From: an uncultured bacterium
Lineage (GTDB): Bacteria; Verrucomicrobiota; Kiritimatiellia; RFP12; UBA1067
Assembly: GCA_902801025.1 (NCBI GenBank)
Contig: CADCGZ010000024.1
Location: 1-40,148, forward strand
Direction of reading: 5' to 3'
Length of the DNA: 40,148 nt
Every line of letters starts with the position of its first letter. Positions within the stretch are counted from its first letter, which is position 1. Position numbers and translations under genes: made by a program. Of the stretch, positions 1 to 7,866 are shown piece after piece. The notes under the pieces were generated by a model. It did no database searches. It worked only from the letters and a program-made list of their open reading frames with translations, and was not told the origin of the DNA.

Positions 1-10
1 CGTTGGCGAG

Positions 11-646
11 TTGAACATGGCAAAGTCGGACATGGAGACGTTGGAGCAGGTTGCGTCTGGTGAAATCGAGGCGAAGAAATTCCTCTACAACGGCACGGCA
101 TATACGAGAAAGACGGCGCCAGTCGCCCAGCACAGGGAATATCTGGAAGGGCTTGCGGCTGCCGTTGCGAAGTGCGACTCGGCCGCATGCTCATATTTGA
201 CGCACATCGGGAACGATGCCGATCGCAGTCATGTGAAAACGATGTATGGGAACATGATGTCGATGAAGGCGCTGTGCTCGCAGCTTGCCGAGCGACTGTT
301 GCCACACGAGGAATTCATCGACCGATGTCTGGCAAATTGCGAGAATCTGAGTGCGGATAAATATCATGAGTTGTGTGCCAGGATCGTTATGCATGAGAAA
401 GAGTTTCGGCAGGGCATAGCTGAAGTGCAGCGAACGATCCCAGATGCGATCCCAGACGACGAATCTGGGAGGCGCATGCTCGAGTATGCGTCAAAGTCGC
501 ACAATTGCGAATCTGACTTCGCCCTGGAGTCGTTTCAGGAACTGCAGGACTACCGCAACGCCTTTGGGTCGATGTGCGGAGACTACAGCCTCCGTTGTAA
601 ACTGGCAATTGCCCGTTTCGCGGACGCTCACATCAACAAGAGCTGA
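11..646 (+). CDS. Unknown soluble protein, possibly 5'-truncated
   Basis: I do not recognise this protein. It is about 210 residues, rich in Glu, Ala, Cys and Met, predicted mostly helical, with no signal peptide or membrane segment. Cysteines are scattered rather than arranged as a metal-binding motif. The start is uncertain. TTG at 11 and ATG at 17 are both possible, and the frame stays open to the window edge, so the true start may lie outside. A weak GGCGAG sits just before. Base composition is lower in GC than the genes from 1836 onward, and the gene directly abuts a RAYT element, which may mark an accessory patch. No function is proposed. Confidence 0.55.
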   Translation: MNMAKSDMETLEQVASGEIEAKKFLYNGTAYTRKTAPVAQHREYLEGLAAAVAKCDSAACSYLTHIGNDADRSHVKTMYGNMMSMKALCSQLAERLLPHEEFIDRCLANCENLSADKYHELCARIVMHEKEFRQGIAEVQRTIPDAIPDDESGRRMLEYASKSHNCESDFALESFQELQDYRNAFGSMCGDYSLRCKLAIARFADAHINKS

Positions 647-657
647 AAGCGGGCGCT

Positions 658-678
658 GCGGGGACAGGCCCCACGAAA
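658..678 (+). repeat. Left REP-like terminal repeat
   Basis: This 21-bp sequence contains GGGGACAGGCCCC followed by ACGAAA. Its exact reverse complement is at 1724-1744, on the other side of the transposase gene. It lies 12 bp after the stop of the preceding gene and is followed by a T-rich stretch (684-690), so it could also act as a weak transcription terminator for the gene at 11-646. Confidence 0.75.
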
Positions 679-864
679 GCTTGATTTTTCAGCACGTTCC
701 TCACATCGGCCCCGCCGCCACCCCAGATTTTGGCCTCTTTTCTTGCTTTTTGACTGGCGGCGACGCCTGCCCGGAATTCATATTCAATTCATTTTTCTTT
801 TCCGAAGATGTGCTATTATGTACGTGTCGACGCGGGAAAGCGGCGGCAGAAAGGACTACTACAA

Positions 865-1686
865 ATGGCAAGAACGGCAAGAATCAAGAAGTCTAACAAC
901 GGAACCGCGCGATACCACCTCATGTCGCGCACCAACGACAGGCGCTTCCTGTTCGAGAAAGGGAGGGTGAAAACGCAACTGGTGGACGCGCTGAAGCGTG
1001 CGGCGGCGTTCTCGGGCGTTGAGCTCGAGGCGTACGTCGCGATGGACAACCACTTCCACATAGTCTGCAAGGTGGTGCGCGGCGGGGACGAACTGCCCGA
1101 GGGCGAGCTTCTCCGCCGCGTAGCGGCGCTGAAGGGCGAGCGTGCGGCCGAAGACCTCGCGTCGCACTGGAAGGAGCTTCGCGACATCGGCATGGATTCC
1201 GCAGTTGCCGAGGCGCAGGAGCGGCTCCGCGCGCGGATGAACGACGTAAGCGAGTTCATAAAGACGTTCAAGGAGCTCTTCAACGTCTGGTTCAAGCGCG
1301 AGCACGGCTATAGCGGCTCGATATGGGATGGCCGCTTCAAGTCGACCTTGGTCGAGGACGGCCGCTACCGCGCGGTCTGCATGCGCTACGTCTACCTGAA
1401 CCCCGTCCGCGCCGGGATGGTGAAGCACGCGGCGGACTACGCCTGGAGCTGGATCGCCACATTTGACGGCACTTCTGCGGGGTCTGTCCCCGAGGAGAGG
1501 CTGATGAGGAGGGTGGCGCAGATAGGGGCGGGGAAGATATTCGGTAGCCTCGCGTTCGTGACGGCGACGGCGTTTGCGCTGGGTGACAGGTTCCGGTCGC
1601 GGAGCGTCGTGGCGCGGGAGGTGGGAGAGATAGGCTACGCGACGCACGGCTGGCGGCTCGCGAAGGCGGCGGAAAGGGCGGCGTGA
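865..1686 (+). CDS. REP-associated tyrosine transposase (RAYT, Y1/HUH family)
   Basis: This is a single-strand DNA transposase-like enzyme of the Y1_Tnp/IS200-like superfamily, of the RAYT group thought to mobilise REP hairpins. The HUH metal-binding motif is visible as His63-Phe-His65 in DNHFHIV. The family block IWDGRFKS (153-160) is followed by RYVYLNPVRAG (174-184). I could not fix which tyrosine is catalytic; Tyr149, Tyr175 and Tyr177 are candidates. I chose ATG at 865 because AAAGGA lies 9-10 bp upstream; an in-frame ATG at 808 would overlap the probable promoter (TGC-TATTAT, 811-819). The protein is 273 residues, normal for a RAYT. The repeat core near 1478-1491 is read through as coding sequence. 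The gene is intact. Confidence 0.88.
   Translation: MARTARIKKSNNGTARYHLMSRTNDRRFLFEKGRVKTQLVDALKRAAAFSGVELEAYVAMDNHFHIVCKVVRGGDELPEGELLRRVAALKGERAAEDLASHWKELRDIGMDSAVAEAQERLRARMNDVSEFIKTFKELFNVWFKREHGYSGSIWDGRFKSTLVEDGRYRAVCMRYVYLNPVRAGMVKHAADYAWSWIATFDGTSAGSVPEERLMRRVAQIGAGKIFGSLAFVTATAFALGDRFRSRSVVAREVGEIGYATHGWRLAKAAERAA
1477..1492 (+). repeat. Internal variant of the REP core within the RAYT gene
   Basis: GGGGTCTGTCCCC is the hairpin core of the flanking repeats in reverse orientation, with one base changed in the loop. It is in frame inside the transposase (codons for about Ala205 to Pro209), so the transposase gene itself carries a potential recognition hairpin. Confidence 0.6.
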
Positions 1687-1723
1687 GGGGAGAAGAGGCG
1701 ATGAAGGCCAATAAAATAGCGGG

Positions 1724-1744
1724 TTTCGTGGGGCCTGTCCCCGC
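1724..1744 (-). repeat. Right REP-like terminal repeat
   Basis: This is the exact reverse complement of 658-678 over 21 bp. It lies 37 bp after the transposase stop codon and is oriented toward the left copy, as expected for paired REP/terminal repeats around a RAYT. Confidence 0.75.
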
Positions 1745-1796
1745 GATGGTCTTTTGCGTTGATTCGTGGATGTACAAATCAAACAAGGGCTGAATA

Positions 1797-1805
1797 TGGT
1801 ATAAT
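1797..1805 (+). promoter_or_regulatory. Extended -10 promoter for mrp-ruvC
   Basis: TGG directly precedes a perfect TATAAT (1800-1805). No convincing -35 was seen. A 6-bp inverted repeat, TTGATT (1759-1764) and AATCAA (1777-1782), sits where a -35 or an operator would be. The leader to ATG 1836 is about 24 nt and contains GGGGAG, a proper ribosome-binding site. Confidence 0.65.
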
Positions 1806-1835
1806 GCACGGGAATTTGACAACGGGGAGTGTGAA

Positions 1836-2604
1836 ATGTCGGAAGAATGTACGCATAACTGCTCGACCTGCGGGAAGAACTGCGGGGACAGGAAGGAGAA
1901 GTTCGACTTCTGGGAAGGGCGGCGTCGGAAAGAGCTTCGTGACGACGATGCTCGCCGTCGCCGCGGCAAAGCGCGGCCTCAAGGTGGGAATCCTCGACGC
2001 AGACGTGACAGGTCCCTCGATCCCCAAGGCGTTCGGCCTCGCGGGCTCGACCTACAAGTCGGACGATGGCATAGAGCCGACGATGACGAATACTGGGATA
2101 AAGGTCATCTCGCTCAACATGCTCGTCGAGGATCCGTCTGACCCCGTCGTCTGGCGTGGCCCGGTGATTGCGGGACTCGTGAAACAGTTCTGGACCGACG
2201 TCCACTGGGGGGAGCTCGATGTCATGTTCGTCGACATGCCGCCGGGAACGGGCGATGTGCCGCTAACGGTCTTCCAGTCGCTTCCCGTTGACGGCGTTGT
2301 CGTCGTCTCTTCGCCGCAGGAGCTCGTCGAGATGATCGTCTCGAAATCAGTCAAGATGGCGAAGATGATGGAGAAGCCCGTCATAGGGCTCGTCGAGAAC
2401 ATGAGCTACCTGAAGTGCCCCGACTGCGGACGGGAGATCGCCTTGTTCGGAGAATCGAAGGCCGAGGCGATTGCGAAGAAGTTCGACATCCCGGCGGTGC
2501 TACGCCTCCCGATCGACCCCTCGTTCGCGGCGTCGATCGACGCAGGCGCTGCGGAGCTGATCGAGATTCCCGGCTTCGGGGAGTTCGCGGAGAAGCTCGC
2601 CTGA
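1836..2604 (+). pseudogene. mrp: Mrp/ApbC-type Fe-S carrier P-loop ATPase, frameshifted near its start
   Basis: Mrp/NBP35-family proteins bind and transfer Fe-S clusters in the cytoplasm. The natural start is ATG 1836, with GGGGAG upstream and a perfect -10. It encodes a Cys cluster (CTHNCSTCGKNC) and then KEKFDF. The conserved body lies in the +1 frame from about 1909: P-loop SGKGGVGKS, DADVTGPSIPK, DMPPGTGD, and the C-terminal CPDC pair that bridges the cluster. Homologues have roughly 15-18 residues between the Cys cluster and the P-loop, including the first beta strand; these are missing here. The simplest reading is a deletion of about 50 bp (3n+2) at about 1905-1912. The rest is undamaged to the stop at 2604, which argues for a recent lesion or a sequence error rather than old decay. 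The stop overlaps the next start. Confidence 0.8.
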
Positions 2605-2975
2605 TGCTCTGGATCGGTCCACTTGCCGGGGCGATACTGTTTTCACGCGGCGGCTTGCTTGGCGCTCTCGTGGGGTCACTTCTCGGCGGCTGGATCGAAC
2701 GACGCATTCGCGAAGAGCGGTGGCGCGCGAGAGGTTCGCGCCAATCGCCGCGCCACCGCGCGAACCCGCTCGCAGACGCCTACCGAACGCTCGGCGTGAA
2801 GCCGTCGGCGTCGGACGAGGAGGTGAAGCGCGCCTACCGCGAGAAGGCGAAGTCGTGCCATCCCGACATCCTTCGCTCGCAGGGCGCGTCGGAACAAAAA
2901 ATCGCCGAGGCGACCGAACGGATGTCGCGAATCAACGCCGCCTGGACCGCAATCAGCAAGGAGAGGAATATATGA
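2604..2975 (+). CDS. Membrane-anchored DjlA-like J-domain protein
   Basis: This small co-chaperone of DnaK has 123 residues. A glycine-rich hydrophobic segment (about 1-31) should anchor it in the inner membrane, followed by a basic linker. The J domain spans about 53-123, with the HPD tripeptide needed to stimulate DnaK ATPase. The run after HPD (ILRSQGASEQ, then a helix ending in INAAW) resembles the DjlA C-terminal J domain more than DnaJ. No TerB-like or zinc domain is present, so it is much shorter than DjlA. The start ATG overlaps the mrp stop (TGATG), implying translational coupling, and its stop overlaps the ruvC start. The start is chosen by this overlap and because it gives the hydrophobic N-terminus. 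Confidence 0.8.
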   Translation: MLWIGPLAGAILFSRGGLLGALVGSLLGGWIERRIREERWRARGSRQSPRHRANPLADAYRTLGVKPSASDEEVKRAYREKAKSCHPDILRSQGASEQKIAEATERMSRINAAWTAISKERNI

Positions 2976-3469
2976 TAATTCTCGGTGTCGATACTTCGCT
3001 TCGCTCGACGGGCTTCGGCGTTCTCGAGACGAAGGGCTCGCGCCTCGTCGCGCTCGACTACGGCAACATTCCGAACGCGGCAAAAGTGCCGCTCTCGGAG
3101 TGCCTGAAGCGTATCCACGCGAAGATCGCCGAGCTGATAGCGGCGTGGAACCCAGACGTCTTGAGCATCGAGAAGGTCATCTACGGCAAGAACGCCAACA
3201 CGATGATGGTGCTCGGCGAGGCGCGCGGGGCGGTGATAGTCGCAGGAGCGGACGCGGGGAAACCCATCTACGAATACGAACCGCGCCGCGTCAAGATGGC
3301 GGTGTGCGGCAACGGGCTTGCCGAGAAGGAGCAGGTTCAGCGCATGATAAAGACGCTTCTATCGCTTCCAGAACTCCCGCAGAACGACGCCGCCGACGCT
3401 CTCGCGCTCGCAATATGCCACGCCCACGCCTCCCCCATTCTCGCGAAGGGCGGCGAAAACCTGGTTTGA
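2972..3469 (+). CDS. ruvC: Holliday junction endonuclease RuvC
   Basis: RuvC cleaves Holliday junctions moved by RuvAB during recombination. The 165 residues match the family length. The RNase H-like acidic residues are present: Asp7 in GVDTS, Glu67 in SIEKV, and Asp139 and Asp142 in NDAADALA. AAGGAGAGG upstream supports ATG 2972, which overlaps the J-domain stop as ATGA. ruvA and ruvB are not in the window. It is the last gene of the mrp operon; the next gene has its own promoter. Confidence 0.95.
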   Translation: MIILGVDTSLRSTGFGVLETKGSRLVALDYGNIPNAAKVPLSECLKRIHAKIAELIAAWNPDVLSIEKVIYGKNANTMMVLGEARGAVIVAGADAGKPIYEYEPRRVKMAVCGNGLAEKEQVQRMIKTLLSLPELPQNDAADALALAICHAHASPILAKGGENLV

Positions 3470-3494
3470 TGGAACGAAAGCCGTTTGGTATAAT
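3466..3494 (+). promoter_or_regulatory. Promoter of the GH27 gene (-35 and extended -10)
   Basis: TTGATG (3466-3471), a 17-bp spacer and TATAAT (3489-3494), preceded by TGG. The -35 overlaps the end of ruvC. The leader is about 23 nt and holds AGAAAGGA (3508-3515) as ribosome-binding site. Confidence 0.75.
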
Positions 3495-3523
3495 ACAAGA
3501 AACTTGTAGAAAGGACGTCAACG

Positions 3524-5389
3524 ATGAAGTCAGGACATGTCTTTGTGTTAATGGCCGCCGCTGTCAGTGCGTATGCGTCGCTTGGCGAGGAAATCGCTTC
3601 TGAGGTCTCTGCTGTAGACAAGCGGGTCGAATACCGCGATTGCCCCAAATGCGACAAGCGCATCCGCGTCGATCTCGCCGCGGGCAAGGCCTATGTCAAC
3701 CTGAGTCGTCTTGAGGGCGCCGACAAGGAGGTTGTAGCCGCGCGCGCGGCCAAGCTTCTCGACGCCGCGAAGATCGCGCCGACGAGCGACCCGAAGATTC
3801 GCCCGCTTATGGGGTGGTCGAGCTGGAACACGTTCGGCGTCAAGATTTCCGAGGAGATCATCCTCGAGACGGCGCGCGCGATTGCGACGAACGGGCTCAA
3901 GGACGCCGGCTACATCTACGTCAACATCGACGACGGCTTCTTCTGGGGTCATGGCGAGGACGGGATCCTCAAGTTCCACCCCGAGCGCTTCCCGAACGGA
4001 ATGAAGCCGGTCGTCGACGGCATCCATGCGTTGGGCTTGAAGGCGGGCATATATTCCGACGCCGGTGCGGACACGTGCGGCAGCATGTGGGATGCCCCCG
4101 ACGGCACTAAGGAGAAGGGCGGCCTCGGTGGCGGTCTCTACGGCCACGACGCGGCTGACTGCAAGCTCCACTTCATCGACCTCGGCTTCGACTTCATCAA
4201 AGTCGACTACTGCGGCGGACTGCGGCTCAAGCTCGACGAGAAGGTCCGCTACACCGAGATCGCAAACGCGATCAAGGCGACGGGCAGGACTGATGTCCGG
4301 CTCAACATCTGCCGCTGGGCGTTTCCAGGAACTTGGGCCGCGGACATCGCGGAGTCCTGGCGCACAACGGGCGACATTCGCGCCAACTGGGGCGAGGTCA
4401 AGAAGATCATCAACGAGAACCTTTACCTGAGCGCGTATTCGAAGCCCGGGCACTACAACGACATGGACATGCTCGAGGTCGGTCAGCTCGTCGGGCAGAT
4501 GAAGTCGGTCTTCGGCAAGCATGGCGACACTGGCATAACCCCCGACGAAGAGACGACGCACTTCGGCATGTGGTGCATGCTCTCGTCGCCGCTTTTGATT
4601 GGATGCGACGTGAGGAGCATCCCTGCGTCCTCAAAGGCGCTCATCACAAATCCATACCTTCTCGCGATGAACCAGAACGACCTTGGGCTTCAGGGGTATG
4701 TCGTCGCGAAAGACGGCGACGCGTACATTCTCGTCAAGGACGCGATCAAGAAGTTTGGCAAGTCGCGCTATGTTGCGCTCTACAACGGCTCCGACAAGGC
4801 GCACGATTTCACGGTTAAGGCGGCCGATCTTGACCTCGGCGGCAAGATCGACGCGTTTGACCTCGTCGAGATGGCGGACATCGGATGCTTTGAGGACCAT
4901 GTGTCCGTCAATGTCGCCCCTCACGCCTCGAAGTTCTACCGTTTCGATGCCGAAAAGCGCGTCCAGAGGAAGGTCTACGAGGCGGAGTGCGCGTATCTTG
5001 CCGACTACCAGGAGATGCACGATGCCGCCAAGTCCGGAACGCCTTTCCCTGCCCCGCAGGAGGGAGCTTCGGGGGGCATGGTCGTCCGCAATCTCGGCAG
5101 CCGCGACACCAACTACTTGGAGTGGCGCGATGTCAAGGTCGACGAAGCGGGGAAGTATGCCGTTACCATCGACTACTCGTCTCCCGACGAGCGGTGGTTC
5201 GACATTTCCGTTGACGGCGGTGCACCGCGCCGCGTAAATGTGAAGGGAACGGACGGCAAGTTCATGAAGGTAGTGATGGTCCCAGAGCTTTCGGCTGGCA
5301 TTCACACGATTCGCCTTTCGAATGGCTCCGCTCGGATGCCCGACATCGACCGCATGACGCTTGATTCCGGGAAGGGCATTGTCTTCTAA
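3524..5389 (+). CDS. Secreted GH27 alpha-galactosidase with C-terminal CBM-like domain
   Basis: GH27 enzymes remove terminal alpha-galactose (some members beta-L-arabinopyranose) from oligo- and polysaccharides. An N-terminal signal peptide (about 1-19) points to export. The (beta/alpha)8 catalytic domain starts at about residue 94 with MGWSSWNTFG. DDGFFWG follows, then the nucleophile Asp228 in KVDYCGG, and Asp284 in TTGDIRANW is the likely acid/base. A beta-sandwich domain follows, and about 485-621 looks like a CBM6/CBM35-type module. Residues 30-90 carry CPKC (Cys40/43) and do not belong to GH27; their role is unknown. It heads a run with a beta-helix protein, UDP-galactopyranose mutase and a sugar transporter, suggesting galactose-rich glycan use. 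Substrate specificity cannot be fixed from sequence. Confidence 0.9.
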   Translation: MKSGHVFVLMAAAVSAYASLGEEIASEVSAVDKRVEYRDCPKCDKRIRVDLAAGKAYVNLSRLEGADKEVVAARAAKLLDAAKIAPTSDPKIRPLMGWSSWNTFGVKISEEIILETARAIATNGLKDAGYIYVNIDDGFFWGHGEDGILKFHPERFPNGMKPVVDGIHALGLKAGIYSDAGADTCGSMWDAPDGTKEKGGLGGGLYGHDAADCKLHFIDLGFDFIKVDYCGGLRLKLDEKVRYTEIANAIKATGRTDVRLNICRWAFPGTWAADIAESWRTTGDIRANWGEVKKIINENLYLSAYSKPGHYNDMDMLEVGQLVGQMKSVFGKHGDTGITPDEETTHFGMWCMLSSPLLIGCDVRSIPASSKALITNPYLLAMNQNDLGLQGYVVAKDGDAYILVKDAIKKFGKSRYVALYNGSDKAHDFTVKAADLDLGGKIDAFDLVEMADIGCFEDHVSVNVAPHASKFYRFDAEKRVQRKVYEAECAYLADYQEMHDAAKSGTPFPAPQEGASGGMVVRNLGSRDTNYLEWRDVKVDEAGKYAVTIDYSSPDERWFDISVDGGAPRRVNVKGTDGKFMKVVMVPELSAGIHTIRLSNGSARMPDIDRMTLDSGKGIVF

Positions 5390-5420
5390 CGATCAAATCT
5401 GCCAAGCGATAAAGAGTCTT

Positions 5421-5429
5421 TGCTATAAT
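5421..5429 (+). promoter_or_regulatory. Extended -10 promoter of the beta-helix gene
   Basis: TGC precedes a perfect TATAAT (5424-5429). A possible -35, CTGCCA (5399-5404), has a long 19-bp spacer. The leader includes AAAAGGAGA (5442-5450), a strong ribosome-binding site for ATG 5458. Confidence 0.65.
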
Positions 5430-5457
5430 ATATATGTATCTAAAAGGAGAACAATCA

Positions 5458-6774
5458 ATGAGTAAGCTTATTATCTGGACGGCGCTCGCGGTCACGGCGG
5501 TCACGGCGCAGGCCGCTGACATCTACGTATCGCTCGAGACCGGAAAGAAGAAGAACGCCGGCACCAAGGAGGCGCCGCTAAAGAACCTGTGGCATGCGCT
5601 CCAGCAGGCGGCGGACGGCGACACGATCCATCTTGCCGAGGGCGTGTATCCCGGCAACGCAAAGTGCAACTGGTTTTTGATTGACAAGGCCGTATCGATA
5701 ATTGGCGGATATTCCAAGGACTTTGCCGAGCGCAAGCCGCTCGAGCACCGCACGATGTTCCAGCCGCTCAACGAGAACAATGACAAGAAGGGCACGGGGC
5801 TTGGCATCTTCACGATTCAGTTCGACATGGCAAAGCCCGCCCCCAAGGGCGTCAATATGGTCTTCGACGGCCTCATATTTGACGATGGACAGGCGCAGAG
5901 CTACCATCCCGTCAAGGGCAAGCCAGAGGGCGTCGAGACCGGTATGTGGCTTGAGCCGCCCGCGAAGGGCGACACGCCGTTTGCCTCGTCGAAGCGCTAC
6001 CTTGTCTACTCGGCGACCGCAAACCGCGCGGAGGGAGACATCACTTTCAGGAACTGCCTTTTCCTCAACGCCGGCAACATTGCCATGAACCTCAATTGGT
6101 ACAAGGGCAAGGTGAGGATGGAGAACAACGTGTTCTGTAACAACCTTATGGTCGGCGCGAATGTCTACAGCTCCAACCCGCAGCCGGGGGCCGTCAAGTG
6201 GGAGTTCGAGAAGAACACAGTCCTTTTTACCTGGAGCCGCACGAGCGAACTTTCCGACATGGGCTTCGGCATCCGCACCACCGCGAACGTCGAGTCTGAC
6301 GTCAAGGACAACGTAATAGGACTCAGCGTCCTCACGGGCTGGGACAACACGAAGGGCCTCGACAAGACGAAGAAGATCAAGCTGGATGGCAATGTCTTCT
6401 TCCTCAACCGTGGCTCTGACGGACAGGTCACGAAGTCGCCGAGCGTCGTTAAGGTCGCAGTCGACGACTTCGAGGACGACATAGAGGGCAACTACGGCGT
6501 CGAGTCGGCGACGGACAACGAAGGGCTGAAGGATCCCGCCGTCTTCAAGGGTCGCCTTAACACCGCCTACCTGAACGCATTTCTGTCGATGAAGTATTCT
6601 GAAAAGGCGACGCTCGACGCGGATAAGCTCAACGCGCTTCGCCAGGCGGTTGGCCTCCCGCAGCAAGGCACTATCGTCTCGAAAGTTGACATGTTTGGAA
6701 ACCGCTATCCGCTCGAGGACGCCCTGAAGCTCTTCGGCGCGATCGACGGCAAGGGAGCGCAGGCAATCAAGTGA
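5458..6774 (+). CDS. Secreted right-handed beta-helix protein (DUF1565/pectate-lyase-like fold)
   Basis: The protein has 438 residues with a clear Sec signal peptide ending in TAQA. The mature start DIYVSLETG, followed by GTKEAPLKNLWHAL and DGDTIHLAEGVY, is the hallmark of DUF1565/parallel beta-helix proteins. Asn-rich turns such as FRNCLFLNAGN and MENNVFCNN mark helix rungs. Such proteins bind or cleave polysaccharides, but I see no defined lyase active site. The start is ATG 5458, not the in-frame ATG at 5434, because the ribosome-binding site lies between them. It has its own promoter, yet its stop overlaps the GTG start of glf. It may be a glycan-binding or lyase partner of the upstream GH27. 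Confidence 0.78.
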   Translation: MSKLIIWTALAVTAVTAQAADIYVSLETGKKKNAGTKEAPLKNLWHALQQAADGDTIHLAEGVYPGNAKCNWFLIDKAVSIIGGYSKDFAERKPLEHRTMFQPLNENNDKKGTGLGIFTIQFDMAKPAPKGVNMVFDGLIFDDGQAQSYHPVKGKPEGVETGMWLEPPAKGDTPFASSKRYLVYSATANRAEGDITFRNCLFLNAGNIAMNLNWYKGKVRMENNVFCNNLMVGANVYSSNPQPGAVKWEFEKNTVLFTWSRTSELSDMGFGIRTTANVESDVKDNVIGLSVLTGWDNTKGLDKTKKIKLDGNVFFLNRGSDGQVTKSPSVVKVAVDDFEDDIEGNYGVESATDNEGLKDPAVFKGRLNTAYLNAFLSMKYSEKATLDADKLNALRQAVGLPQQGTIVSKVDMFGNRYPLEDALKLFGAIDGKGAQAIK

Positions 6775-7835
6775 GCGGGATCGTGAGAGCGGACGCGATC
6801 GTCGCCGGCGCCGGTTTCTGGGGCTGCACGGTCGCGCGTCGTCTCGCAGAGGCGGGGCGGAAGGTTCTCGTCCTCGAAGCGCGTGGCGCAGTCGGCGGCA
6901 ACGTCCGCTGCGAGGCCGATCCCGAGACGGGGATCGAGGTCCATCTCTATGGCAGCCACATCTTCCACACGCACGACATGGCGGTGTGGAACTTCATTCG
7001 CCGCTTCACCGAGTTCAACGGCTACCAGCACAAGGTGCTTGCGAACTACAAGGGCAAGATATACTACCTTCCCCTCGGCCTCGCGCTCATCAACAAGTTC
7101 TTCGGCGTGGAGCTTAAGCCCGGTGAGGTCGCGGACTTCATGAAGGACGAGCGCCATTCGTCGGCGATCTTCGACGCGTTTTTCCGCGGCTACACCTCGA
7201 AGCAGTGGGGTAAGGCGCCCGAGGAGATAGACCCCTCGATAATCAAGCGCGTGCCGGTCCGCGACAACTACGACGTCAACTACTTCAAGGACTATTTGCA
7301 GGGGATCCCAGCAGACGGCTACAACGCGGTCTTCGACAGGATGCTCGACCATCCGAACATCGAGGTGAAGGTCAACGCGCCTTTTGCCCTGCAGGACATG
7401 GCCGATGCGCCGGTCTACTACTCTGGGCCGATAGACGCGCTCTTCGGCTACAAGTTCGGGCACCTGCCGTGGCGAACGCTCCGTTTCGAGACGGAGACCA
7501 TTGGCGTCAAGGACTTCCAGGGAACTTCGGTCGTCAACTACACGGAAGCCGAGATTCCGTACACCCGCATTCACGAGTTCAAGCACTACCACCCCGAGCT
7601 TGCGGGCGTCATGTCCGCGCCGAAGACGATTGTGATGCGCGAGTATTCCGCCGCATGGAAGCCGGGCGACGAGCCGTATTATCCGGTCGACTGCGATGAG
7701 TCGCGCGCGCTTCTCGGGAAATACCGCGAAGAGGCGGCGAAAATCCCCAACCTCGTCGTCGGCGGTCGGCTTGGCGGATACAAGTACTTCGACATGGACC
7801 AGTCGATTGCGGCCGCGCTCGCGGTCGAGATATGA
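6771..7835 (+). CDS. glf: UDP-galactopyranose mutase
   Basis: This flavoenzyme interconverts UDP-galactopyranose and UDP-galactofuranose in the cytoplasm, supplying galactofuranose for surface glycans. The 354 residues include the FAD-binding GAGFWG and VGGN motifs, HLYGSHIFHT, the GYTSKQWG segment and the C-terminal GGRLGGYKYFDMDQ block of the family. The GTG start overlaps the preceding stop (GTGA), so it is probably translated by coupling; the nearest purine-rich site (GGGAG) is rather far upstream. Its place between a secreted beta-helix protein and a sugar permease is unusual, because Glf normally sits with glycosyltransferases. Confidence 0.93.
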   Translation: MSGIVRADAIVAGAGFWGCTVARRLAEAGRKVLVLEARGAVGGNVRCEADPETGIEVHLYGSHIFHTHDMAVWNFIRRFTEFNGYQHKVLANYKGKIYYLPLGLALINKFFGVELKPGEVADFMKDERHSSAIFDAFFRGYTSKQWGKAPEEIDPSIIKRVPVRDNYDVNYFKDYLQGIPADGYNAVFDRMLDHPNIEVKVNAPFALQDMADAPVYYSGPIDALFGYKFGHLPWRTLRFETETIGVKDFQGTSVVNYTEAEIPYTRIHEFKHYHPELAGVMSAPKTIVMREYSAAWKPGDEPYYPVDCDESRALLGKYREEAAKIPNLVVGGRLGGYKYFDMDQSIAAALAVEI

Positions 7836-7866
7836 GTTTCACTAACCAGAAAAACAGGAGAAAATC

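Larger units (their letters stand above)
658..1744 (+). mobile_element. RAYT element with inverted REP-like ends
   Basis: A REP-associated tyrosine transposase gene is bracketed by two perfect 21-bp inverted copies of one sequence: 658-678 on the plus strand, and 1724-1744 as its reverse complement. The core is GGGGACAGGCCCC, which can fold as a GGGG/CCCC hairpin. A third, variant core (GGGGTCTGTCCCC) lies inside the transposase gene near 1478-1491. RAYT genes flanked by their own REP hairpins are an established arrangement. The outer limits are set by the repeats; I did not see a target-site duplication. Confidence 0.7.

Noticed and set aside
1905..1915. Programmed frameshifting in mrp
   Set aside because: There is no slippery heptamer or stop-codon shift site, and conserved residues are missing at the junction, which a ribosomal frameshift would not explain.
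5434..5457. Earlier ATG for the beta-helix protein
   Set aside because: It lies before the strong AAAAGGAGA site and would spoil the signal peptide.
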